Source: RGIG3135 sp964477115 (GTDB lineage: Bacteria; Actinomycetota; Coriobacteriia; Coriobacteriales; Eggerthellaceae). From it: a stretch of DNA of 64,000 nt. This document shows, one piece after another, positions 37,026 through 44,951 of this stretch. The position numbers and the translations under genes were made by a program. The notes under the pieces were generated by a model that saw nothing but the letters and a program-made list of their open reading frames with translations, was not told the DNA's origin and did no database searches. The stretch covers positions 1 to 64,000 of the forward strand of contig CAYZCY010000003.1 of NCBI GenBank assembly GCA_964477115.1, written 5' to 3'. Every line of letters begins with the position of its first letter. Position 1 is the stretch's first letter.

Positions 37026-37697
37026 CTACAAGCCGCGGAAGGTATCGTGCACTTCTTCGGAGATGGAACTGTCGGCGATCACGACCACCGTATCACCCGG
37101 GAACACCGTGATGTCCTTGTCGGCAACCTGGACCTTGTCCTTGGTCACCACCGCCACGATAAGCGCGTTATCAGGCATGGGTATGTCATCGATCCTGATG
37201 CCCTTGCTGTTGGAATGATGCCTCATGCGCGGCATCACGTATTCGGACAGACCGACGTCACCATTGTCAAGCGACGAAACAACGCTCATGGATCCGATCA
37301 AAGCCTCTTCCTCGATGAGGTTGGCGATAAGCGTGGTTGAAGACACGCATTCAATGCCCACTTTGCGGAAGATTCGGATGTTCTTGGGATTGTTCACACG
37401 CGCGATCACGCGAGGCACGTTGAAAACGCTGTGCGCGATTTCGCAGGAAACCAGATTGCTGTCATCCTGGCCCGTAGTGGCCACGAACACGTCTGCACGA
37501 CGGATGCCGGCGTCTTCCTGGTAGCGGGAGTCGCAGCCGTCGCCGTGGATGACCATATAGCGACCCTGCAGCTCGATCGAAAGCCTGTCGGCGGTAGAAA
37601 GCTTCGACTCAATGACAGCCACTTCGTTTCCGCTTTTAAGCAAGACAGCGGCAAGGTAAGATCCGATCTTTCCGCCACCGGCAATTACGATATACAC
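37026..37697 (-). CDS. TrkA/KtrA-type potassium channel regulatory protein (first of two)
   Basis: Peripheral regulator of TrkH/KtrB-type K+ uptake. RCK_N Rossmann domain (VIAGGGKIGSYLAAVLLKSG, then VIHGDGCDSRYQEDAGIRRA, VATTGQDDSNLVSCEIA) and a C-terminal RCK_C domain from about residue 140 (PDNALIVAVVTKDKVQVADK). 223 residues, the usual length for a one-unit TrkA. GTG 37697 follows GGAAAGGCACTGCA. The second TrkA-like gene lies just upstream on the same strand; a membrane TrkH/KtrB partner is not in the window. Confidence 0.92.
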   Translation of the reverse strand: MYIVIAGGGKIGSYLAAVLLKSGNEVAVIESKLSTADRLSIELQGRYMVIHGDGCDSRYQEDAGIRRADVFVATTGQDDSNLVSCEIAHSVFNVPRVIARVNNPKNIRIFRKVGIECVSSTTLIANLIEEEALIGSMSVVSSLDNGDVGLSEYVMPRMRHHSNSKGIRIDDIPMPDNALIVAVVTKDKVQVADKDITVFPGDTVVVIADSSISEEVHDTFRGL

Positions 37698-37743
37698 TGC
37701 AGTGCCTTTCCTTCATGTACGCAAGCACCTAAGGCGCTTGCGG

Positions 37744-38403
37744 CTAGTCCTGAATGAAACGCGAAAACGCGGGAATAAGCTCATGGCGAACGCAGGCGAG
37801 AACGGAATCGCCATCATAGAGAATGGATTCGCTCGTGGGAATAGAAGATGCGGATCCGTCACTGCGCTCGAAGGCGATGATACGCACTTCATGGTCGCGC
37901 TCAAGCTCGGAAACGCGAATGGTTTTCTTTCCCCTCCAGCTCAAATCGAGAGAGAATCGCAGCACCTCAAACTCTCCGAAGGTGTCGATGTGCGAACCAT
38001 GCCCTGAAACGATCTTGGAGAACACGTCTTCCGCAACGAGCGAGGTTCCGCAAACGTAGTCAATGCCGAGCTGCATGTAGGCGCGCTCGTGATCGGGATT
38101 GTACAGGCGCGCAATGACGTGCGGCACGTCGAACAGGAGATTTGCCACCTTCGCGCACATGAGGTTGGCGTTGTCGAACTGAGTGACCGCAGCAAGGACG
38201 TCGCACTCCTCAACGCCCGCCTTGATGAGTGTTTCTTCATCGAAACCCATGCCCTGCACGCGAGATCCGTTGAAATTGCGGCCCAAATTATCAAAGGCGT
38301 CGGCGTTTTTGTCGATAACGCATACGTTGTTGCCGTTGTCGGAGAGCATGTTTGCCAACTGAGACCCCACGCGCCCGCAGCCGACTACAATCACATTGCT
38401 CAT
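37744..38403 (-). CDS. TrkA/KtrA-type potassium channel regulatory protein (second of two)
   Basis: Paralogue of the downstream gene: RCK_N domain with VVGCGRVGSQLANMLSDNG, then MGFDEETLIKAGVEECDVL and AAVTQFDNANLMCAKVA, and a shorter RCK_C-like region with LERDHEVRIIAFERSDG. 219 residues. ATG 38403 follows GAAAGGTGAAG. Paired RCK proteins often form hetero- or homo-octameric gating rings that read NAD(H) or ATP/ADP (family knowledge). 46 bases separate the two genes, so they are one transcript. Confidence 0.92.
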   Translation of the reverse strand: MSNVIVVGCGRVGSQLANMLSDNGNNVCVIDKNADAFDNLGRNFNGSRVQGMGFDEETLIKAGVEECDVLAAVTQFDNANLMCAKVANLLFDVPHVIARLYNPDHERAYMQLGIDYVCGTSLVAEDVFSKIVSGHGSHIDTFGEFEVLRFSLDLSWRGKKTIRVSELERDHEVRIIAFERSDGSASSIPTSESILYDGDSVLACVRHELIPAFSRFIQD

Positions 38404-38514
38404 ACTTCACCTTTCAACCGAATCAGGTGGGTTCATGGTAGCGCAGATGAGCGGGGCAAGTCCGCACAACATGGGTTAAGTTGACGAGAAGATAAGCGAG
38501 ACGGCCAGACGTGC

Positions 38515-39300
38515 TTAAATGATCTGCATCTGGGAAAGCGTCTTCTGATACCAGTCAAGGTAGGTGGGCGGGCAATACTTCTTGGCATTTGCTACGCTGA
38601 TGGTATGCCCATAGCCCTCGGACAAACCGGCTACATGAGCGTTGATTGCTTCTTCCCAACTACCCCAAGAAGACTGACCCCAGCCCCAGGCGTTGTGGTA
38701 CTTGAAGCAGTTGCGGCCCTTGGAAGATTCGGTGTTGGAAATTGCGGGGGAGAAACGCGGGTCCACGCCGTTTTCCCAAGCGGCTTCGGCGAACACGGCG
38801 CCGTATCCTGCCAACGGGGAACCTGCAAGATAGTTATCAATACGCGCGGTCCACTCAGCAACGAAGGCTTCCTTGCCCACGCTGAAGTCAACCGGGGTAA
38901 GCGCAAGGGAGCCTTCCTTGGCAAGCTGGGCCTCGCGAGCAGCCTGGGCCTTCTCAATGGCGGCCTTCTCAGCCGCGATGCGAGCAGCCTCTTCCTCAGC
39001 GGCAATTTCCTCAACGCCAACGGTAACGTTGCGCTGAGCGGTGCTCTCGATGGAAACGCCCGCAGTGATGATGTCGGAATTCTCAGCAGCGAATTCATCC
39101 TCTGCGACAGCTGCCGGAGCGACGATCTGGGTGCTAGTGGTCTTACCCAAGCCGAGCACAGCGTTGCTCGTGGAAGCGGAAAGACCTGCGGATGCAAAGC
39201 CAAAGCCAATGCAGCCTGCAAGTACGAGGGAAGAACAGCAGACAGCCGCAATCTTTGCGGCAACGCTTACCTTCTTCGTTTCTTTTCGCTGTGCGACCAA
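38515..39300 (-). CDS. secreted lytic transglycosylase/glucosaminidase-like cell-wall protein
   Basis: N-terminal export signal or anchor (AAKIAAVCCSSLVLAGCIGF, with LAGC resembling a lipobox), a Glu/Ala-rich coiled-coil stalk (EEIAAEEEAARIAAEKAAIE), then a ~110-residue catalytic-like domain with FAEAAWENGVDPRFSPAISN, TESSKGRNCFKYHNAWGWG and SEGYGHTISVANAKKYCPP. The NTESS Glu in front of HNAWGWG is the expected catalytic residue of Bax/SLT-like lysozyme-fold enzymes (inference). I place the start at TTG 39300, seven bases after GAGAAAGG, rather than TTG 39306 which is one base from it. A well-formed promoter lies at 39415-39443. Confidence 0.72.
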   Translation of the reverse strand: MVAQRKETKKVSVAAKIAAVCCSSLVLAGCIGFGFASAGLSASTSNAVLGLGKTTSTQIVAPAAVAEDEFAAENSDIITAGVSIESTAQRNVTVGVEEIAAEEEAARIAAEKAAIEKAQAAREAQLAKEGSLALTPVDFSVGKEAFVAEWTARIDNYLAGSPLAGYGAVFAEAAWENGVDPRFSPAISNTESSKGRNCFKYHNAWGWGQSSWGSWEEAINAHVAGLSEGYGHTISVANAKKYCPPTYLDWYQKTLSQMQII

Positions 39301-39666
39301 GCGCAAACCTTTCTCGGGCAGCGCACGAACTAACCGCCTTGGCGGTGACAGCGTGGTGAATTAGAAGTGGGAATGCTGCCGACGTGGCTCGTTATGCTGT
39401 TGTTAACTCGCTATATTCTACCCTAGCGAGGCTTTTGGGGCAAAAAGTTGTGGAGGAGCGTTCACGTTTTGTTCGCTTTTTGGCCACGGCTCAGAAACGA
39501 ATCGTCGTCACCCGAGAACGTAGACAAACCACAAAATGCGGGGCTTCCCCCTTGTTCACTCCAATATATCTAGAGAGCTTCAGCGCTGCAGCCAAGGCTT
39601 CCGAAGCTTGTTCGCCTTTCAAAAGAAATAATTTCACGAACACTCGAGTCAGGTGAACGGTGCTTT
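39301..39666. other. 366-base spacer upstream of the lytic-like gene
   Basis: No gene seen. It holds the downstream region of the CorC-like gene, a promoter at 39415-39443 and a ~107-base untranslated leader for the minus-strand gene at 39300. The leader contains ACCGCCAAGGCGGT, a short hairpin at about 39332-39345. I looked for a c-di-AMP (ydaO) riboswitch, common before actinobacterial wall hydrolases, and could not match its conserved core. Confidence 0.6.
39415..39443 (-). promoter_or_regulatory. sigma-70-type promoter of the lytic-like gene
   Basis: On the minus strand TTGCCC, a 17-base spacer and TAGAAT (minus-strand complement of 39415-39420). The predicted transcript starts near 39407, giving a leader of about 107 bases. 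Confidence 0.6.
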
Positions 39667-40494
39667 TTAAGCCTTTCGAGACACGCGAATGGTCGAAATG
39701 CGAGAACGGCGCATCTTCTCAATCTTGAAAACCATGCCCTCGATTTCGAATTCCTGGCCCGTGCGAGGAACCACGTCAACGACGTCCAAAAGCCACCCGG
39801 CTATGGTTTCGTAATCATCCGACTCCTCAACCGGCCAGCCAAGATCCATGGCGTCTTCCACGGGAAGGCTGCCATCAACGCGCCATACCCCCTCGCCTAT
39901 CGTGGTCACCAGATCGCGGTCGTGGTCGGTCTCGTCGATGATCTCACCGACGATTTCCTCAACGATGTCCTCGATGGTGATAAGACCGGCGGTTCCGCCG
40001 TATTCGTCAACCACAATGGCCATCTGACGTCGCTGCTGCTGCATCTCGGAGAGAAGCGGAAAGACGTCCTTAGTTTCGGGAATGAACATGGCCTCGAACA
40101 TAAACTTGGTAACTGGTTCGTCTATACGGCCGTCCATAAGCGGACCTATGAGATCCTTGTAATAGACGATGCCAACGATGTCGTCGATGTCATCACGAAA
40201 GACAGGAAGGCGGGAATAACCCGTGCCCCGCATTCGCTCAAGCGCGACACGACCGCTTTCCTCGTTCTCTACGAGCATCATGTCGACGCGAGGGGTCATG
40301 ATTTCGTAAACCGACATATCGCTCAGATCCAAGATGTCACGGATCATGCGCTTTTCGTCTTCGAGCAGCTCGTCGTTGTCTGCCACCATATCCTTGATTT
40401 CCTCTTCGGAAACCTGGTTGCGCGCACTGCGACCGAACAAATCGAATAAACCACCCTTTTCCCGCTTGGGATCCCTATCGCGTTCTTTGTCCAT
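39667..40494 (-). CDS. CorC/HlyC-family CBS-domain protein
   Basis: Soluble protein of 275 residues with tandem CBS domains (about 65-185: MTPRVDMMLV, GYSRLPVFRDDIDDIVGIVY, IVVDEYGGTAGLITIEDIVEEIVGEI) and a C-terminal CorC_HlyC/transporter-associated domain (from EGVWRVDGSLPVEDA). Lacks the N-terminal DUF21 membrane domain of hemolysin-C-like paralogues. E. coli CorC is linked to magnesium/cobalt efflux; CBS domains bind adenosyl nucleotides. ATG 40494 has only a weak GGGGTAGAG upstream. Confidence 0.9.
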   Translation of the reverse strand: MDKERDRDPKREKGGLFDLFGRSARNQVSEEEIKDMVADNDELLEDEKRMIRDILDLSDMSVYEIMTPRVDMMLVENEESGRVALERMRGTGYSRLPVFRDDIDDIVGIVYYKDLIGPLMDGRIDEPVTKFMFEAMFIPETKDVFPLLSEMQQQRRQMAIVVDEYGGTAGLITIEDIVEEIVGEIIDETDHDRDLVTTIGEGVWRVDGSLPVEDAMDLGWPVEESDDYETIAGWLLDVVDVVPRTGQEFEIEGMVFKIEKMRRSRISTIRVSRKA

Positions 40495-40892
40495 GAGCTT
40501 GTGCTCTACCCCGCTTCATCCGGCATGTATGTGTTGATGAGAACTGTATCACATGCCCGAAGCACGCGGGAGCCGCGTGCCCCAGAATAGACATGCGGCA
40601 GGACCTTCACATCATGAAGACCCTGCCGCATCAAAGAATGTGACTCCGTGCGGGAATCTAGGGGAACCGCACTTCATCAGTATGACGAAAAGCATTGACT
40701 GCTTTCACCGGCGCAAAGCGCAGATTAGAGGGATGGCGCTCGATGCCGCAGCAGCGGATTGCTCAACCGCTGCCGAAAACAAAATACGCCCCTCAAGCGT
40801 ATGCACGAACACCTGAGGGGCGAACGAACGACGGTTTTCCGCGAACGGCAAAAGTACCGTCTGACCACGCCTTCTATTTCATGCTAAAGCGC
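40495..40892. other. 398-base non-coding spacer with a cluster of hairpins
   Basis: No gene seen. Five hairpins fall in 260 bases: GCACGCG/CGCGTGC (40562-40580), ATGCGGCAGG/CCTGCCGCAT (40593-40631, with an inner CTTCA/TGAAG), GTGCGG/CCGCAC (40648-40672), GCAGCGG/CCGCTGC (40751-40773) and the purC terminator at 40787-40822. Only the last has a U-tract, so the others are unexplained; they may be part of a structured transcript. Confidence 0.6.
40787..40822 (-). terminator. intrinsic terminator of purC
   Basis: Perfect 9-base arms CGCCCCTCA (40787-40795) and TGAGGGGCG (40814-40822) with an 18-base loop; on the minus strand followed by TATTTTGTTTT. Confidence 0.8.
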
Positions 40893-41579
40893 TTAGGCGA
40901 AGAACAGCTCCGACAGAGTCATCGGATCGATATAGGCGCCGTCCTTGTAAACACGCATGTTGCCGGATGCGATTTCGTCGATGAGGATGACATTGCCTTC
41001 CGCATCGTAGCCAAACTCGAACTTGATGTCGTAGAGGACAAGGCCCTTCTCTGCGAGATCATCAGCGACGATCTGGGTGATCTTCTGGGTCATGTCCTTC
41101 AGGGAGTCGTACTGCTCGTCGGTCATGACGCCAAGCGCGACCAGACCGTCCTTGGTTACCAGAGGATCGCCAAGGTCATCATTCTTGAAGGTGGTCTCAA
41201 CGTATGCGGGCAGGTCTGCACCCTCTTCGATGTACTGGCCGTAACGGCGGAAGAAGGAACCGACAGCCTTGTGACGGCAGATAACCTCGAGGCCCTGGCC
41301 GAAGACCTTTGCGGGCAGGACTTCCATGGTGGTGTTAGCAAGATCGGCGCTGACGTAGTGGGTCTTGATGCCAGCGGCATTGATCTTCTCGAAGAAGTAG
41401 ATGGACATGCGAAGGTTGACATCGCCTACGCCCTCGATGGTAAGACCAACGGCGTTCTCGCCCGGATCAAACACGCCATCCTTACCCGTGCAGTCATCCT
41501 TAAACTTCAGCAGGTAGTTGCCGTTGTCAAGGGCGAAGACATCCTTGGTCTTGCCAGAGTAAACGAGCTCGTTTGCCAT
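40893..41579 (-). CDS. purC: phosphoribosylaminoimidazole-succinocarboxamide synthase (SAICAR synthase)
   Basis: Seventh step of purine synthesis: CAIR plus aspartate and ATP give SAICAR. Short 228-residue bacterial form. ATP-binding N-terminus MANELVYSGKTKDVFALD, then VICRHKAVGSFFRRYG, LVLYDIKFEFGYDAEGNVILIDEI and SGNMRV. ATG 41579 follows CAGGAGGAATCC. Not clustered with other pur genes; purL is 9 kb away on the same strand. Confidence 0.96.
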   Translation of the reverse strand: MANELVYSGKTKDVFALDNGNYLLKFKDDCTGKDGVFDPGENAVGLTIEGVGDVNLRMSIYFFEKINAAGIKTHYVSADLANTTMEVLPAKVFGQGLEVICRHKAVGSFFRRYGQYIEEGADLPAYVETTFKNDDLGDPLVTKDGLVALGVMTDEQYDSLKDMTQKITQIVADDLAEKGLVLYDIKFEFGYDAEGNVILIDEIASGNMRVYKDGAYIDPMTLSELFFA

Positions 41580-41726
41580 GTCGGATTCCTCCTGTACTCA
41601 CGATGAATGGAAAGCTCATCGGTTTCGGTGCTTCAACCCATCCAGTTTACCGTGCGCCTCGACCGGCCTTCGGGCAAATCGCCTGCGGCGGCACGATTTT
41701 TACGCCCACGAAACCTTAAGCCCGCC

Positions 41727-43493
41727 CTAGCGCTTCGGCATGAGCCACACAAGCCACGCTGCGGCATCTTCGGCGCGCACGTCTATGAGACGAACCGTGG
41801 TTCCACCGATGCCCGCCGCAGTACGGGCGTGAATGGTGGCGGTCTTCGCACGGCGCTGCAGGGGGTTTGCCTTGGTAAAGCCGTACTGCACCTTCTGCCT
41901 TGTGAAGCTCACGCTTTCGCGCGAAAGGCCTCCGTTGCTTATCTGCATGAACCGACGGTTCACGGCAAAGCTCGACTCACGCGCCCACAGCAAGGCACCT
42001 GCCAAGTCGATGGCGAACAGCAGAGCCGACAGGACATATACCACGATAGCCGCCCTGTCGATATAGGGAAGGCTCGCCGCCAGCTCAGCGCCCGCATGAG
42101 GAACCAGCAGATGCAGGGCGATCTGACCGAGCGCCGTGAGCACGGCAAGCCAGAAGCCAAAGCCCTGAATAATGCAGCGGCGCACGATGGCGCGGCGGCG
42201 CGCGCTCGGCGCAAGGGGGATGGCGTCGCGCGGCACGTCAGCGTATTCGGGGATGATTCCCGCCAGTATTTCGGCAGCCCTGTCAACCTTTACGAAGGGG
42301 TGGATCACAAGACCCTGCTGGGCAGGCTGCTTGGAGCCGTCTGAGCTCTCCTGGGCTGCATCGATCTTTCCTATCGAGATCTCGCAATAACCCATGAGGC
42401 GACGGATGAAGCTTTGCTTGATGGTCACCGACTGAACGCGATCGATGTCAACGCCCTGGAACCGGTGCTGCAGCAAGCCTCGCTCCACTTCGATGCGGCT
42501 GCCGCGGCGGCGCGCATGGAAACCGCCGTAGGAAATGCAGACGCCTGCAGCCGAAATGAGCCAGATCAGCACGGCCATGCCCAGCAGCGAAGAAATCGCC
42601 ATGAAGGCCAGACCTCCCGCAATCTGCGAGCCAGCCGAAGACATCACGGCGTGCACCATGAGCTCGCCAGCACCTGGGGCAGTGGCAAAGATCATTTCGG
42701 CGATCTCAAACACCACGCCTAAGACGCCAACGATGACGAAGATAAAGGCGGTGTTGTTGGAAAGGCCGGTGAGTACGAGCTCCTTGTTGGACAGGCCATA
42801 CTCGTAAGCAACCAAACCCGTGTCCACACCTTCGCCACCGAAAACACCGTTGAACTGGCCCCATACATCAGCAGGCAGGTCCAAGAGATTCGTCCCCGCC
42901 GAAGCCGGCGAGGGCGCCGAAGGCACCGCAAAGGCCACAGCCGCGGGGTCTGCGCCCGCCGCAACCGCGGCGACATAAGCCTTGCGGGCAAATAGCTCGG
43001 CGCGCAGGATTTCGGCATCCTGCTTGGTAAGGTAGGGAACCATGACGGCCTTGTTGGCAGATCCTCCCGCGGTGTCGATGCTCACCGTGCAAACACCGAA
43101 GATGCGCTGGAAGAGAGAGGCGCGTTGATCCACCGACTGAACGCGCTGATAGGGAACGTGAACGTGCTTCTTGCTGAAGATGCCCTTGTACAGGCTGAAC
43201 TCCGTTTCACCCAGCTGGTAGTACAGGTATTTGTATGACACCACCTGATACACCACAGCTGCAAGCACTACGGCCAAGATGACGAGAGCGCACAGGGCAA
43301 AAACAATGAAGACCGTTTGCGCGCCGTCCGCGGTGTCCATCTCTCCTTCAGCCGCGACGCCGATGAAGGAGGGGCCCATGGAGATGGCGCTGACGAACAA
43401 GATCATCCCCGCCATACGCAAGCTGCCAAGCCACATATAGCTGTGGTGGACGTGGCGCTTCTCGTTCTCGGAAATGTCGAAGCCCACCTGCAT
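41727..43493 (-). CDS. PH-domain (bPH2/YdbT-type) membrane protein
   Basis: Large membrane protein of 588 residues with several bacterial pleckstrin-homology (bPH2) units, each after a pair of transmembrane helices: YQLGETEFSLYKGIFSKKHV with VPYQRVQSVDQRASLFQRIF near residue 95; GSRIEVERGLLQHRFQGVDI with DRVQSVTIKQSFIRRLMGY near 330; and a third partial unit toward the C-terminus (RRFMQISNGGLSRESVSFTR). This is the YdbT arrangement. ATG 43493 shares its base with the stop of the smaller PH gene (TAATG), which is the YdbS partner. In Bacillus such proteins affect the envelope or bacteriocin resistance; the role here is unknown. Confidence 0.85.
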   Translation of the reverse strand: MQVGFDISENEKRHVHHSYMWLGSLRMAGMILFVSAISMGPSFIGVAAEGEMDTADGAQTVFIVFALCALVILAVVLAAVVYQVVSYKYLYYQLGETEFSLYKGIFSKKHVHVPYQRVQSVDQRASLFQRIFGVCTVSIDTAGGSANKAVMVPYLTKQDAEILRAELFARKAYVAAVAAGADPAAVAFAVPSAPSPASAGTNLLDLPADVWGQFNGVFGGEGVDTGLVAYEYGLSNKELVLTGLSNNTAFIFVIVGVLGVVFEIAEMIFATAPGAGELMVHAVMSSAGSQIAGGLAFMAISSLLGMAVLIWLISAAGVCISYGGFHARRRGSRIEVERGLLQHRFQGVDIDRVQSVTIKQSFIRRLMGYCEISIGKIDAAQESSDGSKQPAQQGLVIHPFVKVDRAAEILAGIIPEYADVPRDAIPLAPSARRRAIVRRCIIQGFGFWLAVLTALGQIALHLLVPHAGAELAASLPYIDRAAIVVYVLSALLFAIDLAGALLWARESSFAVNRRFMQISNGGLSRESVSFTRQKVQYGFTKANPLQRRAKTATIHARTAAGIGGTTVRLIDVRAEDAAAWLVWLMPKR

Positions 43494-43981
43494 TAGACGT
43501 CCTCTCGAGCAAGACGTGCAAGCTCGGCGGCGCGGTCGCGCAAAAGCTCAGCCTCGGCCAGGGCAAGGCCGGGAATCACGTGCTCACCCGCCGCGGTGGC
43601 AACCGTAACGCTTGCAAGGCCAAAGGCGCGCATGATGGGGCCCTGGCGCGTATCCGTGTTCTGGACGCGAATGAAGGGAATGATATAGCGCTTGCGCCAA
43701 ATGATGCCCTTGGCGATGTCGAGGTAGTCTTCGGTCACCTCATAGCGCCAACGCGCAAAGCGAATGGGAGGGAGGGCGGCCATGAACACAAGCAAAAGGA
43801 CGGCGAAGACGGCGGCGATGATGGCGAGCACCACGAAGATCCACGACGATCCGTCGACGACCGCGGCAATGCCGAAAGGCAGAAAGCAGCACAGGAATGC
43901 GAGGATGATCCAGATGGCGTCGCTGATGCGCCAGACGTTTTTTATCTTGGGATCGAGCTGATATGCGGGCAGATCTCTCAC
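43493..43981 (-). CDS. PH-domain (bPH2/YdbS-type) membrane protein
   Basis: 162-residue membrane protein: two transmembrane helices (DAIWIILAFLCCFLPFGIA, then SSWIFVVLAIIAAVFAVLL) and a bPH2 domain (RWRYEVTEDYLDIAKGIIWR, RYIIPFIRVQNTDTRQGPI, RAFGLASVTVATAAGEHVI). GTG at 43981 follows GGAGGAGTCC; a longer frame upstream adds an unlikely Ser/Pro-rich stretch. Overlaps the larger PH gene by one base, so the pair is translationally coupled. Confidence 0.85.
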   Translation of the reverse strand: MRDLPAYQLDPKIKNVWRISDAIWIILAFLCCFLPFGIAAVVDGSSWIFVVLAIIAAVFAVLLLVFMAALPPIRFARWRYEVTEDYLDIAKGIIWRKRYIIPFIRVQNTDTRQGPIMRAFGLASVTVATAAGEHVIPGLALAEAELLRDRAAELARLAREDV

Positions 43982-44390
43982 AAGGACTCCTCCTCTTCTC
44001 GAGGGAGATGATGAATTCAGGCTATTGTACAGGGGCGGGCGAGCGTGTGGAACGAAGCTCTGCCACACAAGACGAGCAACAGGCGAGCAACAGGCGCCGA
44101 CGAGACTTTTCCTTGATCACTTCGGGCCTTTTGGGCAATTTGGAAAACTCCCCATTATGTTTCATATTGGGTAATGCATATTATATATAGCATTACCTGA
44201 TCAGAGGGCATATTTTAGTGGAATGCAAGCGTGGTAAACCTATAAAGCAATAGCGTTATGCCTGATCACAGGCTTGTGATTCTTGTTTTAACATCGGGTC
44301 TTTCGCTATGTCTGCTACTTATATTATGTAGATAAATGTTATGCATCGCTGTTTGATTCTTGCGTGCTCTTTTGAGGGAAAGAAAGACTC
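43982..44390. promoter_or_regulatory. AT-rich spacer before the XRE regulator, with palindrome
   Basis: No gene seen in 409 bases between divergent genes. Base composition drops sharply to AT-rich from about 44140 to 44350, unlike the rest of the window. It contains GGTAATGC (44170-44177) and its complement GCATTACC (44190-44197), separated by 12 AT bases (44178-44189), and a second partial palindrome CTGATCAG near 44197-44204. This looks like an operator overlapping a promoter, suited to autoregulation by the downstream XRE protein (inference). Confidence 0.55.
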
Positions 44391-44840
44391 GTGAGAATCC
44401 AGAAAATCCTTGCTGACAACCTGAGAAGCTACCGCAAACGAGCGGGGCTTACTCAGGAGCAGCTAGCTGAGAAAAGCGGGCTGCACCGCACCTACATAGG
44501 CGGCATCGAACAGCAGCGCATCAACGTAAGCCTGAAAAACATAGAGCGCATCGCCACCGCACTCGAGATCGATCCCGTTCTGCTCATGATTCGGGCCGAA
44601 CAGGATGATGACGGAATGCCCAGGCAGATCCTCCTCGATAAGAACGAGTACGCGCTGCTCAGTCGACGAAGCGAGGAAACCGTGGTGACCCCCATCAATG
44701 TTTCCGACTCGCGCCTTTCGCTCCAGATTCTTACCTCCCTCATCATAGAGGGATATACCGGTGAGAGGCTTCTTTCCATGTACGACAAAACACAGCGGGA
44801 GCTCCTCAAGGTAATGAAGGACAGCAGGCGCTCGCTTTAG
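44391..44840 (+). CDS. XRE/Cro-C1-type helix-turn-helix regulator
   Basis: 149-residue DNA-binding protein with an N-terminal lambda-repressor-like HTH (about residues 7-63: LRSYRKRAGLTQEQLAEKSG, HRTYIGGIEQQRINVSLKNI, ERIATALEIDPVLLM) and an ~85-residue C-terminal part of unknown function. The HTH sequence resembles controller proteins of restriction-modification systems and phage repressors, but no modification or restriction gene is present. GTG 44391 follows GAGGGAAAGAAAG. Single gene with a terminator just after it; possibly acquired horizontally given its AT-rich upstream region. Confidence 0.85.
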   Translation: MRIQKILADNLRSYRKRAGLTQEQLAEKSGLHRTYIGGIEQQRINVSLKNIERIATALEIDPVLLMIRAEQDDDGMPRQILLDKNEYALLSRRSEETVVTPINVSDSRLSLQILTSLIIEGYTGERLLSMYDKTQRELLKVMKDSRRSL

Positions 44841-44886
44841 CGCGGGGCTCGGCCCTAAAGCCCGAATACAACGCGCCTCACAAGAA

Positions 44887-44915
44887 AAGGCCTGCGACTC
44901 GATGCCGCAGGCCTT
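44887..44915. terminator. bidirectional intrinsic terminator
   Basis: Perfect 10-base arms AAGGCCTGCG (44887-44896) and CGCAGGCCTT (44906-44915), 9-base loop, then CTTTC on plus and TTCTTG on minus. Between convergent genes ending at 44840 and 44952. Confidence 0.8.
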
Positions 44916-44951
44916 CTTTCATGCCATGGATGCGTCAGTGGCGTCGAGGTC

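Noticed and set aside
39301..39443. ydaO (c-di-AMP) riboswitch
   Set aside because: The conserved core and 3' motif could not be matched by eye on the minus strand leader.
44391..44840. Restriction-modification controller locus
   Set aside because: No methyltransferase or endonuclease gene adjoins; only HTH similarity.
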